DNA of 64,000 bases, taken from contig NZ_AP018723.1 of the NCBI RefSeq assembly GCF_004001325.1, positions 1-64,000 on the forward strand, read 5' to 3'. Source of the DNA: Thiomicrorhabdus aquaedulcis. Its GTDB lineage: Bacteria; Pseudomonadota; Gammaproteobacteria; Thiomicrospirales; Thiomicrospiraceae. Both the position numbers and the translations under genes were made by a program. A model generated the notes under the pieces. The model did not search any database. It saw only the letters and a list, made by a program, of their open reading frames with translations, and was not told where the DNA came from. Each line of letters begins with the position of its first letter. Position 1 is the first letter of the stretch. Below, piece after piece: positions 35,844 to 43,686 of the stretch.

Positions 35844-35890
35844 ACCCTTTGAGGGCATGACTAAAAGCCCTCATGGGGATAGTCGTGTCC
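35844..35890 (+). promoter_or_regulatory. Pseudoknot leader 3 (upstream of the MoxR gene)
   Basis: Inner stem GAGGGC (35851-35856)/GCCCTC (35867-35872) inside CCC/GGG. GGCATGACT (35854-35862) pairs with AGTCGTGTCC (35881-35890) with a single bulge. The ribosome site that follows lies in a small CGTAT/ATACG hairpin loop. Confidence 0.6.
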
Positions 35891-35915
35891 TTGCTAACGT
35901 ATGGAGAATACGATT

Positions 35916-36869
35916 ATGAAAACTCTAACCAATGTATCAAATGAAAAAACATCTTTCGGCGAAGCCTTCGGCTTATCCGGGATTGACGTCCCTCTTTCTG
36001 GTCTTATCGCTTTTGGGAATGGTACAAACGTTGTGCCCAATCAAAATTTTATATTTGATAAAGACTTGCTAAAGCAAGTTATTTTCAGCTTAAAGGAAAC
36101 CCAAAACCTCCTCCTTTGGGGGGATGCGGGTGCAGGTAAGACGGATTTGATTGAGCAGGTTGCTGCTCGCTTAAACCGTCAGGCCTTCATCATTTCCTTT
36201 GGTGAAGAAACCAGCGTGCGTCAGCTCGTTGGAAGTTTCACCTTGAGCCAGGGCGAAACGCCTTGGCGTGATGGCGCTCTATTGAGCGCAATTCGCGTTG
36301 AGAATGCCATTATTGGTCTAGATGAAATAAATATGGCACACCCAGGTGTGGTCGCTATGCTTAACCACCTTCTTCAAAAAAAGGAGCTTGTTCTCCCTGA
36401 AACGGGAGAGGTTGTTAAATGCGCTAATGGAGTGGCTTTTATAGCTACATCCAATACCAACATGGGTGTTGATGAGAGTGGCCTTTTCGAGGGTTCACAA
36501 TCGCAAAATGCTGCAACGCGTTCGCGCTTTGCGGGTGCTCATGTTAAGTATTTAAAAGAAGCCGATGAGATTCGTCTTATAGATATGGCTTACCCAAGTC
36601 TTGATGAGGCGATACCACCTCTAAGCGGCAAACGTTTTTCGGAGCTAACGGTACAGTTAGCAAACGCTCTACGTTCCGCTATGAGAGAAGGAGGTTTGTC
36701 TTTGCCGTTCTCGGTAAGACAGATTCACTGCTTTGTGAAGTCAAGTTTAGCGTTCAAGGATGCATCTCTTGCGTTCAAGTATTCCTACTGGAATTTACTT
36801 GATAGCGTTGAACGCCAAACGGCTTCAGACCTGTTTAAAACCGTTTTTAACTTAGAGATTTCAGAATAA
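35916..36869 (+). CDS. MoxR/CobS-type AAA+ ATPase
   Basis: About 317 residues. Walker A LLWGDAGAGKTDLI, Walker B NAIIGLDEINMAHP, sensor 1 GVAFIATSNTN, and the arginine-rich 'NAATRSRFAGAHVKYL' stretch of MoxR proteins. ATG 35916 has GGAG upstream. MoxR ATPases work with VWA proteins to remodel or insert metal into targets; the VWA partner is encoded at 39047. The pair matches the cobS-like/VWA genes in the IncA/C and SXT backbones, whose function in transfer is still unclear. Confidence 0.85.
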   Translation: MKTLTNVSNEKTSFGEAFGLSGIDVPLSGLIAFGNGTNVVPNQNFIFDKDLLKQVIFSLKETQNLLLWGDAGAGKTDLIEQVAARLNRQAFIISFGEETSVRQLVGSFTLSQGETPWRDGALLSAIRVENAIIGLDEINMAHPGVVAMLNHLLQKKELVLPETGEVVKCANGVAFIATSNTNMGVDESGLFEGSQSQNAATRSRFAGAHVKYLKEADEIRLIDMAYPSLDEAIPPLSGKRFSELTVQLANALRSAMREGGLSLPFSVRQIHCFVKSSLAFKDASLAFKYSYWNLLDSVERQTASDLFKTVFNLEISE

Positions 36870-36906
36870 TCTGAGTCTCGTTAAGAACACAAAAATTATA
36901 ACTCTG

Positions 36907-36973
36907 CGGGTACACTTAAACGCTACCCGTATGGGTGGTTGTGTGCTTGCTCCAAAGCCAATACTGGCAAGGA
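36907..36973 (+). promoter_or_regulatory. Pseudoknot leader 4 (upstream of the 384-aa-frame gene)
   Basis: Stem CGGGTA (36907-36912)/TACCCG (36924-36929). GTACAC (36910-36915) pairs with GTGTGC (36941-36946). CTTGC (36946-36950) is complementary to GCAAG (36967-36971), which overlaps the AAGGA ribosome site. Confidence 0.55.
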
Positions 36974-36981
36974 AAACTACC

Positions 36982-38085
36982 ATGACCACAAATAACAGTA
37001 ATAACAGTAATAAATTCTTTGAAGTAAGACTGGCAATATACGCCGGCTCGAACGAGCGCAAAGCATTCGATACGGATGCAATGCGTTCGTTGGGCTTCAC
37101 TGGGGTTGATTTTGATTCGGTGAAAGCAATGCTGCAAACAGCAGTCTTGCCAAAAGAAGCTTTCTACCCATTTTTGGCCGTTCGTAAGAGCGTCCAAGAA
37201 TTCTTGGCTCAAAAGGGAATGAACCACGACCTACTCGGTCGTTTGTTCAACCCTCAAGAGCGCGAAGAAATCATTCTTTTTCTCAACGAGAAGAAGAGCG
37301 AATATGAAGAAGCTAAAAAAGTGTTTTTGGCCGACTATGCTCGCGCCAAAAGCGAACAGCTAGAGAAGGTGCGTAACAGCGCCGCTCTAAAAGGTTTAGA
37401 GCCTGAGCCGCTTGTAAGAGCGGTGGCTGAAAACCAGCCTTCGGTTGAGTATTACGCCCGCAAGTTTGAGTTTAGATTTATCGACTCGTCGATAGAGCTA
37501 GACGCTGAAGAGTGGCGTTACGAGCTTAAAAAAATCAATGAAGACCTCGTTGAAAGAACATGTTACGAGTTAAGTCGTGATGCGGAGAAAATTCGCAACG
37601 ACCTAACCTCAACAACAACAAGGGTTTCAAAGATTTTAGAGCAAGTCGCAAGACTTCGTTCTTTGTCTTTTTACATCCCAGCACTGTCAAGCCTAGCTTC
37701 TGATATTGAAGAGTTGGTTAATAACCATTGCGGCGGTGTTAAACGCCCCAAAGAGTATTCTCAAGCGGAAACGCTTCTAGCGTCATCACTTGTCAAAGTG
37801 GTGTGGGAGAATGCAAGAAATCTTGTTAAGAGCAAAGCAACCCTAAAGCCTATCTTCTTAGAAGAAGCTGAAAGAGTGGCCATGCTGCTACAAGAGGATG
37901 AAGACCAATTAAACATTGGTTTTTCTGAATCTCAACAAGATTTAGAGGTTAAGCCTGAGCCTGAACCTGAACTTATTGAAGAAATTGAAGCGCCCTCTGT
38001 AATTGAAGAGATTGTGGATGTTATTCCTGAGTTCAAAAAGCCACCTGCACCTGCCGTTTCTTCGGTCGGCGCGTTTGCTTTTTAG
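36982..38085 (+). CDS. Hypothetical protein ending in GAFAF
   Basis: 367 residues from ATG 36982 (AAGGA upstream). Long helical, charged protein with coiled-coil-like stretches (about 95-150 and 195-235) and a Glu/Pro-rich low-complexity segment (about 315-350). No family recognised. It lies between the MoxR and VWA genes and may be part of that complex. The last residues are SSVGAFAF, the C-terminal G-x-F-x-F pattern shared with four other proteins of the window. Confidence 0.6.
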   Translation: MTTNNSNNSNKFFEVRLAIYAGSNERKAFDTDAMRSLGFTGVDFDSVKAMLQTAVLPKEAFYPFLAVRKSVQEFLAQKGMNHDLLGRLFNPQEREEIILFLNEKKSEYEEAKKVFLADYARAKSEQLEKVRNSAALKGLEPEPLVRAVAENQPSVEYYARKFEFRFIDSSIELDAEEWRYELKKINEDLVERTCYELSRDAEKIRNDLTSTTTRVSKILEQVARLRSLSFYIPALSSLASDIEELVNNHCGGVKRPKEYSQAETLLASSLVKVVWENARNLVKSKATLKPIFLEEAERVAMLLQEDEDQLNIGFSESQQDLEVKPEPEPELIEEIEAPSVIEEIVDVIPEFKKPPAPAVSSVGAFAF

Positions 38086-38094
38086 GAGGTTTGT

Positions 38095-38415
38095 ATGAGT
38101 TACGTTAAATGTGACGTATACAAGGCACCTTCTAACTCTGGCGGTAAAATCTGGGCACTCCCCTGTGCTTCAGCAGTTGATTGCACTTTCAGCGGTGCAA
38201 TTGACCGCTGGGAGAATAAAAAGCTTACCGTAAACAGTCTTAAAGCAACGAGAGAACGCTTTGAGTTGGTTAAGGAAAAGCGAGCAAAAGGCTACTTTTT
38301 TATTCAAACCGCGTTTATTAACTTATACAACGGATTGGTATTAGAAGACCTTGACAGTATTCCAATCTCTGAACAAGAGGTGGAAAAAAAGAAAGTCAAC
38401 AAACGCCTCTGTTAA
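38095..38415 (+). CDS. Hypothetical protein, 106 aa
   Basis: ATG nine bases after the preceding stop with GGAGG upstream. Soluble, mixed charge; MSYVKCDVYKAPSNSGGKIW at the start and a basic tail. No family recognised. Same transcript as the previous gene. Confidence 0.55.
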   Translation: MSYVKCDVYKAPSNSGGKIWALPCASAVDCTFSGAIDRWENKKLTVNSLKATRERFELVKEKRAKGYFFIQTAFINLYNGLVLEDLDSIPISEQEVEKKKVNKRLC

Positions 38416-38445
38416 TAGAAGGTGGTGGATTGTTTTCGTTCTAAG

Positions 38446-38476
38446 CCTTGCGGCATGACACCGCAAGGTGCGTGCC
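38446..38476 (+). promoter_or_regulatory. Pseudoknot leader 5 (upstream of the 38484 membrane gene)
   Basis: CCTTGCGG (38446-38453)/CCGCAAGG (38461-38468) with loop CATGACA, and GGCATG (38452-38457) complementary to CGTGCC (38471-38476). Confidence 0.6.
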
Positions 38477-38483
38477 TTTATCT

Positions 38484-38825
38484 ATGGTATACGACATGCA
38501 AAATATTATATTGACTTGGGTTTTGTGGATTGTTATTCACCCAATCCTTGTTTTACTTTGGCCTTTTATTTTTAGCATTCTGAAATTTATGTTTCTGGAT
38601 GTTGGTAAGAAGGGCTTTACAACTTTAATGCTTAATCTTTCATCTACTATGATTTGGCTTGGTGTTGCGATTATTTCACTTAATATTGCAAAATCAAATC
38701 CTGGTTTAGCCGCCTCTTGGGGTGTAAAACTGGATGATGTTATAATTCAGTGGAAATGGGCAGTGCCATTGTTAATATTTGGCATTTTTCTTAACGCCAT
38801 TGCTAACAAGTGGTTAAAGGAGTAA
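38484..38825 (+). CDS. Three-helix membrane protein, first copy of a cassette
   Basis: About 113 residues from ATG 38484; a second ATG at 38496 is equally possible and aligns better with the relatives. It has an N-terminal helix with IILTWVLWIVIHPILVLLWP, a middle helix and a C-terminal helix (WAVPLLIFGIFLNAI). The N-terminal pattern (ILxW...WP) recurs in the proteins at 43687 and 44691, and each of the three is followed by a one-helix microprotein. Function unknown. Confidence 0.6.
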   Translation: MVYDMQNIILTWVLWIVIHPILVLLWPFIFSILKFMFLDVGKKGFTTLMLNLSSTMIWLGVAIISLNIAKSNPGLAASWGVKLDDVIIQWKWAVPLLIFGIFLNAIANKWLKE

Positions 38826-38828
38826 AGC

Positions 38829-38972
38829 ATGAGCTTTGAAAATCAAGTTCTTTTATTTATTACCCTGATATGCCTTGCTATTGTAGGTTCGTTCCTGCTA
38901 CTCGGATTTGTGATTGATAAGTACGAAGAACATAAAAAACAGGAAGAGAACAAGCCAAAAATATTAGGCTAG
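38829..38972 (+). CDS. Membrane microprotein, 47 aa
   Basis: ATG 38829, three bases after the previous stop, with GGAGTAAAGC upstream. One hydrophobic helix (about 7-29) and a Lys/Glu-rich cytosolic tail (YEEHKKQEENKPK). First of three membrane microproteins that follow a three-helix membrane protein. Confidence 0.6.
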   Translation: MSFENQVLLFITLICLAIVGSFLLLGFVIDKYEEHKKQEENKPKILG

Positions 38973-38989
38973 TATCTATTCTTTTAAAA

Positions 38990-39040
38990 CCCAATAGGGA
39001 GCCATTATCCCTATTGGGATGGTGACTCCTTTTTTAGGAG
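38990..39040 (+). promoter_or_regulatory. Pseudoknot leader 6 (upstream of the VWA gene)
   Basis: Perfect 11-bp stem CCCAATAGGGA (38990-39000)/TCCCTATTGGG (39008-39018). GGAGCCAT (38998-39005) pairs with ATGG...CTCC (39019-39029) around a TGA bulge. CTCCT (39026-39030) is also complementary to the ribosome site AGGAG (39036-39040). Confidence 0.7.
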
Positions 39041-39046
39041 AAAACC

Positions 39047-40818
39047 ATGAAAATTTAAAACAATCATTACCGGCTACTATGGCTGGTATCGCATCAAGAG
39101 CTGGCTTAAAGCTGGCTTTTGGCCAACCCCGCACCGATGGGCGCACAGTTTGGGTCTCGGATATACCGCTTAACCCAAGCGTGGAAGACTACAACTCAGT
39201 AGTTTCCGACCTCATTCACGAGGTCGGGCACATCAAGTTCACGGATTTTTCTTGCGACCGAACCGGTCATCCGCTCATGCCCGCTCTAACGAACGTCTTT
39301 GAAGACGTGCGTATCGAGCACGAGTTGGAACGAGAGTTCTTAGGGGCGCAGACCTTCCTAAACGAAGGTTACAAAGCCTCTATGAACGCTGGCACCCAGC
39401 GCAAGCCTGACACGGCGGCAAATGCTTTAACCATGTGGCTGATACTTGACCACATGATAAAAGTGAACCACCGCAGTTTTTTCGCGCAATCGCGTGACGA
39501 AGCGTACCAGGCTTGCTTGGATTTTGGCGTGTCGCAAGATTTGATGAAAGATATTGAGACCTTGTGCGACGCACGGGTTTCAAAGCTTTCATCAACGGCT
39601 GACGTCGTTAGTCTTTCAAAAGAGGTGGTTGCTTTATTGCAATCTCAGCAAGAGGAAGATAACGAACCAGAAGATAATGAACCGGGTAATGCGCCAGGTG
39701 ATTCGGATTCTCAACAAGATTCACAGGACGATAGTTCTGATGGTCAAGGCGACGATTCCAATTCTCAACAAGATTCAAATGCATCTGATTCATCCGATGC
39801 AAAAGGGTCTGACTCGCAATCCGGTTCACAAGGCGCTGCATCCTCATCTAACGATGGAGATGCCAGTAACAGCTCAGGCTCAAGCTCGGATTCTTCTACC
39901 TCCTCTGGAGCGGATGAACTTCTTAATTCCGATGTTCGTGAGCAGTCGCCAATCTCGTTAAGAGAAGCGGCTCAAGCCATTACGGATAATGCTAACGCTA
40001 AGTCATCTTCGTTAAAGGAATTACTTGGACATTCTGATGATGTAGCCAATGAGCTGCGTCAAATGAATGGTGAAGGCAGTTCTCACAACTACCGTTCGGT
40101 AACTTTTGACGACATTGCTAATTACAACGTTTTAAAAAATTCGGTGTCGAAAGACATTCAAATTTTAAAAAACCGGCTAATCAAGCGTTGGCAAAATACA
40201 ACCAAAACTCGTTCCATTGTGAATGAGAATGACGGGAGATTTTCGGTAAGTGACGCGATACGGTGCTCTTTCTCTGGTGAGGATAATTACCTTGTCAAAA
40301 AGGGCAAAGCAACGAATCACAAACCGGCTGTCTGCATCCTTGCTGACTTATCCGGGTCGATGTCAAATGTTTCGCAGGGGATAACTCTGCTAAATTATCA
40401 AACAACTGCGTTAATCGCGCTCACTGAAGCGTGTAATGCCATTGGCATTGCGATAAACATTCTAGGGTTTGATGACTGTGTTGTGTCATTAAAAAAGTGG
40501 AATGAACCGATGAGCAAATCTCGTGCAGTTTTAGGCGGGTTAAATACGCTTAATTCTACGCGGCTTGAACGTGGCGTTTTTGAGGGTGTTAGAGCTTTAA
40601 AATCTCGTAAAGAGAGTAAAAAAATTCTAATCACCTTAACGGACGGTGACGTAGGCGTTCACCAGAAGCGTAAAGTAAGAAGCATCATGGACTACGCGCC
40701 CGATGTTGAATACTACGGGTTGGGTATTGGCGTCAATATTGACTCAATATTTGAAAATGGCGGCAAAGTTTCGCCTGAAAATATTGCGGAATCGCTTCTT
40801 GCGATTCTTAGCAAGTAG
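39047..40818 (+). CDS. VWA/CobT-like protein, partner of the MoxR ATPase (one frameshift)
   Basis: About 590 residues. N-terminal half holds a HEVGH zinc-type motif (SDLIHEVGHIKF), then an Asp/Ser/Gln-rich low-complexity region (about 210-300), and a C-terminal VWA domain with the MIDAS motif ILADLSGSMS and TLTDGDVG. ATG 39047 has AGGAG at ideal spacing but runs into a stop after three codons; one more A in the run 39050-39053 joins it to the long frame (MKNLKQSLPATMAGIASRA). The alternative is a start at ATG 39019 inside the leader RNA with no ribosome site. Works with the MoxR-type ATPase by family knowledge. Confidence 0.85.
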
Positions 40819-40826
40819 GAGGGGTT

Positions 40827-41159
40827 ATGAGTTTATTAAGACTTCCAAACCGCAATAAGATTCCAGCAGATATGCTGGAAGAAAACGGCCTTTACCCTGA
40901 TTTTAACTCGGGCGACGGCGAATTCCAGGTAACTTATAAACGGGCTAACTGGATAACAACGGCGCTTGACTCCAGTGGTTACACTGTTTCAAGAGCAGTT
41001 GTTAAAGGGTGTTCAGACAGTCACTTCGGTGACAAATGGCATCTATTAAGACTATTAAACGAAGGCCATCTATCGTGTGAAGAATTCACTCCCAATGGGA
41101 TTGGCTTCATGCGCGGGCTGTGCTCTCACATCAAAGGATACGGTTACAGGATTTACTAA
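40827..41159 (+). CDS. Hypothetical protein, 110 aa
   Basis: GGAGG precedes the ATG, nine bases after the VWA stop, so it is in the same operon. Soluble, with 'FQVTYKRANWITTALDSSGY' and several aromatic residues, ending HIKGYGYRIY. No family recognised; possibly a third component of the MoxR/VWA system by position. Confidence 0.55.
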   Translation: MSLLRLPNRNKIPADMLEENGLYPDFNSGDGEFQVTYKRANWITTALDSSGYTVSRAVVKGCSDSHFGDKWHLLRLLNEGHLSCEEFTPNGIGFMRGLCSHIKGYGYRIY

Positions 41160-41179
41160 TAACCGTTTCACCAACTACA

Positions 41180-41233
41180 CCACTAGGGGTATTGAATACC
41201 CCTAGTGGGGGTCAATACCTCTTTTTTTAGAGG
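41180..41233 (+). promoter_or_regulatory. Pseudoknot leader 7 (upstream of the transglutaminase-like gene)
   Basis: Twelve-bp stem CCACTAGGGGTA (41180-41191)/TACCCCTAGTGG (41197-41208). GGTATTG (41188-41194) pairs with CAATACC (41213-41219). CCTCT (41218-41222) is complementary to the ribosome site AGAGG (41229-41233). Confidence 0.7.
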
Positions 41234-41242
41234 AATTAACCC

Positions 41243-41668
41243 ATGTTAAAGCTAATTTTAGCAGTTCTTATAGCCACCGCTTCTCAAGGCGCTTTTGCAT
41301 CTTACGAGGCGTTAAAAAATATTCACGCCTCCGTGAATACGGGCTTTATTTATGCCACCGACCAAGCTCTTTACGGAAAATCAGACCATTGGGCAACTCC
41401 TGCGGAGTTCTTAGCCAATGGCGCTGGTGATTGTGAAGACTTCGCTATCTACAAATCGCACCTTCTAAAGGAGCGTGGAATAGAGCACGCCCTTGTGTAT
41501 TTTAAAAAGGGTGGAGTGGCACATATCGCGGTAATCGCGCAGATAGATGGCCAAATGTATCTTTCAGACATAAACGCACCTTTGGTGCCTATAAGTTTGG
41601 GAAATATTAAAGCCAAAAAAATGATAGTCGCTCAGACCGAAAGGTTTGTAGAGCGGTTTAGTTCTTAA
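41243..41668 (+). CDS. Bacterial transglutaminase-like cysteine peptidase
   Basis: 141 residues with a signal peptide (MLKLILAVLIATASQGAFAS). The papain-like triad is visible: Cys in GAGDCEDFAIYKSHLL, His in GGVAHIAVIAQ and Asp in YLSDINAP, the BTLCP (DUF920) family pattern. Relatives include periplasmic LapG-type proteases that cut adhesins, so a role in releasing a surface protein is possible; the substrate here is unknown. Confidence 0.85.
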   Translation: MLKLILAVLIATASQGAFASYEALKNIHASVNTGFIYATDQALYGKSDHWATPAEFLANGAGDCEDFAIYKSHLLKERGIEHALVYFKKGGVAHIAVIAQIDGQMYLSDINAPLVPISLGNIKAKKMIVAQTERFVERFSS

Positions 41669-41672
41669 TCAA

Positions 41673-41717
41673 CCAGGGGTGCATTCACCTCTGGGTGAGC
41701 GGCACTCCTCAAGGAGT
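41673..41717 (+). promoter_or_regulatory. Pseudoknot leader 8 (upstream of the 41723 gene)
   Basis: Stem CCAGGGGTG (41673-41681)/CACCTCTGG (41686-41694) with one G-U pair. GGGGTGC (41676-41682) pairs with GCACTCC (41702-41708). ACTCCT (41704-41709) is complementary to AGGAGT (41712-41717), the ribosome site. Confidence 0.7.
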
Positions 41718-41722
41718 AAAGC

Positions 41723-42088
41723 ATGAGCAATCAGTGGATTTTCGATTTCGCAATCCGTTTAAATGAGAACGAAAGCACGTCAGCCTCTTTTGTTGGCGTT
41801 TGCAACAACGGTCGCCACATTATGTTCTCACCAAGAGACGGGCTAAAGGCGTATCTTTATGACGCGCCTGAAGGCGTGCCTTATACGAGGGCAGAGGTGC
41901 TCAAAGAGTTGGGCATAAGTGCTGGACGCTACTGGCTTGAAGTCAAAAAAAACCGAAACCTTATTTTTAAGAAAGAGGATTTCAACACAAGCCTATTGTC
42001 TTCGGATGATTGGATTGGTGCCTCCGCCCCTCGCGTATCTAAACAAGAGGCTTGGGCAATTGGCGGTTTTGGCCAATTTGCGTTCTAG
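41723..42088 (+). CDS. Hypothetical protein ending in GQFAF
   Basis: 121 residues, first of three consecutive genes whose products end in G-x-F-x-F. N-terminal half is beta-rich (MSNQWIFDFAIRLNENESTS), with a middle helix; the tail is AIGGFGQFAF. No family recognised. GGAG upstream of the ATG. Confidence 0.6.
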   Translation: MSNQWIFDFAIRLNENESTSASFVGVCNNGRHIMFSPRDGLKAYLYDAPEGVPYTRAEVLKELGISAGRYWLEVKKNRNLIFKKEDFNTSLLSSDDWIGASAPRVSKQEAWAIGGFGQFAF

Positions 42089-42100
42089 GGAGGTTGAACC

Positions 42101-42541
42101 ATGAGAGTTATTGAGATGACACATGGAGCAAGAATTCCAGATAGCGGATTGAATTTCATAGGCCTGGCCTATGACCCTAATTGGATGCCAGCGTTTTTGG
42201 TGTTCGAGCCAAACAGAGACGTCTTCAAGACGGATGAAGTCGGCGTCGGCTTTCTTCTGGATGTGCGAGGAATTATCAGCAATACGTGGTTTGCAGACCT
42301 TTTGGCCTGCGACACTAAAGAAGTGGTGGGAAAAGTGTTAAAGGTTTGTTCTGCTTGTTTTGAGGACAATCCAGAACGCTTAGAAAGGCTTGATGATTTA
42401 CAGCATTGGAGCATTGCTTTTAATGTTGAGTTTTTAAGAACTCATATCAGTGAGCCTGTTACGTCGCAATACACGATGTACTTTCCACGTTACAAACCAA
42501 CTGGCAAAGTCTTTGATTTAGCCGGTCAATTTTCATTTTAG
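42101..42541 (+). CDS. Hypothetical protein ending in GQFSF
   Basis: 146 residues, 12 bases after the previous gene with GGGAGG upstream. Mixed alpha/beta, acidic, a Cys pair (CSACFEDN). Ends VFDLAGQFSF. No family recognised. The following gene starts ten bases after its stop behind GGAGGG. Confidence 0.6.
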   Translation: MRVIEMTHGARIPDSGLNFIGLAYDPNWMPAFLVFEPNRDVFKTDEVGVGFLLDVRGIISNTWFADLLACDTKEVVGKVLKVCSACFEDNPERLERLDDLQHWSIAFNVEFLRTHISEPVTSQYTMYFPRYKPTGKVFDLAGQFSF

Positions 42542-42550
42542 GAGGGTTGT

Positions 42551-42844
42551 ATGGCTCTATCGTATGAACAGCGCGTTGCAAAGATGAAAACGGTCACTGA
42601 TATTGGAGACCAGCTTCGGAAGGCGATAAACGCCGCCAAAGAAAGAAAAAGAGCAATGGCTCTCTGTGGAAATTTCTCCCAAAAGATAGAAATTAATAGG
42701 GAGTTTAAGGACGCTGAATCTGTTGTTAGAAAGATTCGGAGTAACTTGTTCGACTTAGAAAATTCGTTCGCGGTAATAGAGCAAACGAAAACAAATTCTC
42801 ACTATGAGATAAAAATTCAATCCGAAGGATTGTTTGCATTTTAA
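42551..42844 (+). CDS. Hypothetical helical protein ending in GLFAF
   Basis: 97 residues, mostly helical and basic (about 10-75), with a short C-terminal tail IQSEGLFAF. No family recognised. Last of the three-gene set with the shared C-terminal peptide; the three are surely co-transcribed. Confidence 0.6.
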   Translation: MALSYEQRVAKMKTVTDIGDQLRKAINAAKERKRAMALCGNFSQKIEINREFKDAESVVRKIRSNLFDLENSFAVIEQTKTNSHYEIKIQSEGLFAF

Positions 42845-42855
42845 TAAATTTTAAA

Positions 42856-42900
42856 CCCAATCGGGGCGTATCACTACCCCGCTGGGGATGGGTGCGCCTC
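42856..42900 (+). promoter_or_regulatory. Pseudoknot leader 9 (upstream of the 42933 gene)
   Basis: Outer CCCA/TGGG and inner CGGGG (42862-42866)/CCCCG (42877-42881). GGGGCGTA (42863-42870) pairs with TGCGCCTC (42893-42900) with G-U pairs. Anti-Shine-Dalgarno pairing is not evident. Confidence 0.55.
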
Positions 42901-42932
42901 ACTAATAGCCGCAATCGGCAAGAGAGTTCATC

Positions 42933-43106
42933 ATGTTAAAATTTAATGTAAAAGTAACGTTTTTTGTTAATGGTGTTATGCAAGAGAAAAAACGTGAGGT
43001 TATTACAACCAGCGTTTCACTAGCATGGCGTTCAGGCCTAGGAATGGTTCCGATTGATGTATTGAAGTCGAACCAGGTTCAAATCAAAGTAGACCCTGTT
43101 CGCTAA
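42933..43106 (+). CDS. Hypothetical protein, 57 aa
   Basis: ATG 42933 preceded by AAGAGAG. Short beta-rich product (MLKFNVKVTFFVNGVMQEKK..., ending QIKVDPVR). No family recognised; supported by its own leader RNA and ribosome site. Confidence 0.55.
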   Translation: MLKFNVKVTFFVNGVMQEKKREVITTSVSLAWRSGLGMVPIDVLKSNQVQIKVDPVR

Positions 43107-43124
43107 CCAACACTGGAGATAAAA

Positions 43125-43262
43125 ATGGATACATTGATAGCGGTAATACTTTCAAGCGCGTTAGCGTTTGGAATGAGCGTTGCTCAACCGGAAGACGAAA
43201 AAACAGCCATTGAAGAGCAATTGAAAAGCGAAGAAGTTCGTTTTTTGAGTGACGAAGAATAA
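43125..43262 (+). CDS. Small exported or membrane-anchored protein, 45 aa
   Basis: ATG 43125 with TGGAGAT upstream, 18 bases after the previous stop. A hydrophobic N-terminal segment (MDTLIAVILSSALAFGMSVA) with a possible signal cleavage site, then a strongly acidic tail. No family recognised. Confidence 0.5.
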   Translation: MDTLIAVILSSALAFGMSVAQPEDEKTAIEEQLKSEEVRFLSDEE

Positions 43263-43282
43263 GCTGTTAAAACATTTAAAAA

Positions 43283-43344
43283 CCGTGGGAATAGCAAATC
43301 ATCCCACGGGAAGATTGCTTTCTCGAAAATAATTATTGGAGAAA
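43283..43344 (+). promoter_or_regulatory. Pseudoknot leader 10 (upstream of the 43350 gene)
   Basis: Stem CCGTGGGA (43283-43290)/TCCCACGG (43302-43309). Loop AGCAAATC (43293-43300) pairs with GATTGCT (43313-43319) with one bulge. TTTCTC (43319-43324) is complementary to GAGAAA (43339-43344), the ribosome site. Confidence 0.65.
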
Positions 43345-43349
43345 ACAAC

Positions 43350-43550
43350 ATGAAAATTCAACAAACGCAAGCCATCACCATGAACAATGGTGGAAAGTTC
43401 AACATTCCCGCTGAAACCATTTCAGACAAAGCCCCGAACTGGTTTCGGGATGGCGTTAAGGAAAGAGTCTTAATGGGTGTATCCATTCAGGATGCGCTCA
43501 AGGCGATGCAAGCGTCACCATTCTTTGATAAGGATTGGGTTTGTGAGTAG
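43350..43550 (+). CDS. Small protein, paralogue of 45235 product
   Basis: 66 residues. Shares with the 62-residue product at 45235 the pattern 'AP.W.RDG.(E)......S.Q.A......SPFF...W', so the two are paralogues (both about 60 residues, both ending shortly after SPFF). Function unknown; the C-terminal half resembles a small helical motif. Each copy has its own leader RNA. Confidence 0.6.
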   Translation: MKIQQTQAITMNNGGKFNIPAETISDKAPNWFRDGVKERVLMGVSIQDALKAMQASPFFDKDWVCE

Positions 43551-43608
43551 AAAAAGAGGAAGTATTAACGCTTAACCTGTAAGGAAAGGCGTTAAGCTCC
43601 CTAAATAA

Positions 43609-43680
43609 CCCAATGGAGGTATGACACCTCCATTGGAGGCATACCTCCGAAGTTTGGCAAAACAAATACAAAGGAGGTAT
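43609..43680 (+). promoter_or_regulatory. Pseudoknot leader 11 (upstream of the 43687 gene)
   Basis: Stem CCAATGGAGGT (43610-43620)/ACCTCCATTGG (43626-43636). GGAGGTATG (43615-43623) pairs perfectly with CATACCTCC (43640-43648). ATACCTCC (43641-43648) is also perfectly complementary to the ribosome site GGAGGTAT (43673-43680): two mutually exclusive 8-9-bp helices. Clearest member of the family. Confidence 0.8.
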
Positions 43681-43686
43681 TTGCCT

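Noticed and set aside
39019-39046. ATG 39019 as the VWA start
   Set aside because: It lies inside the pseudoknot and has no ribosome site, whereas ATG 39047 is ideally placed after AGGAG; a run-length error explains the early stop.
43621-43686. ATG 43621 as the start of the second three-helix membrane protein
   Set aside because: It lies in the loop of the leader hairpin. GTG 43687 follows AAAGGAGG, as does the paralogue's ATG at 44691.
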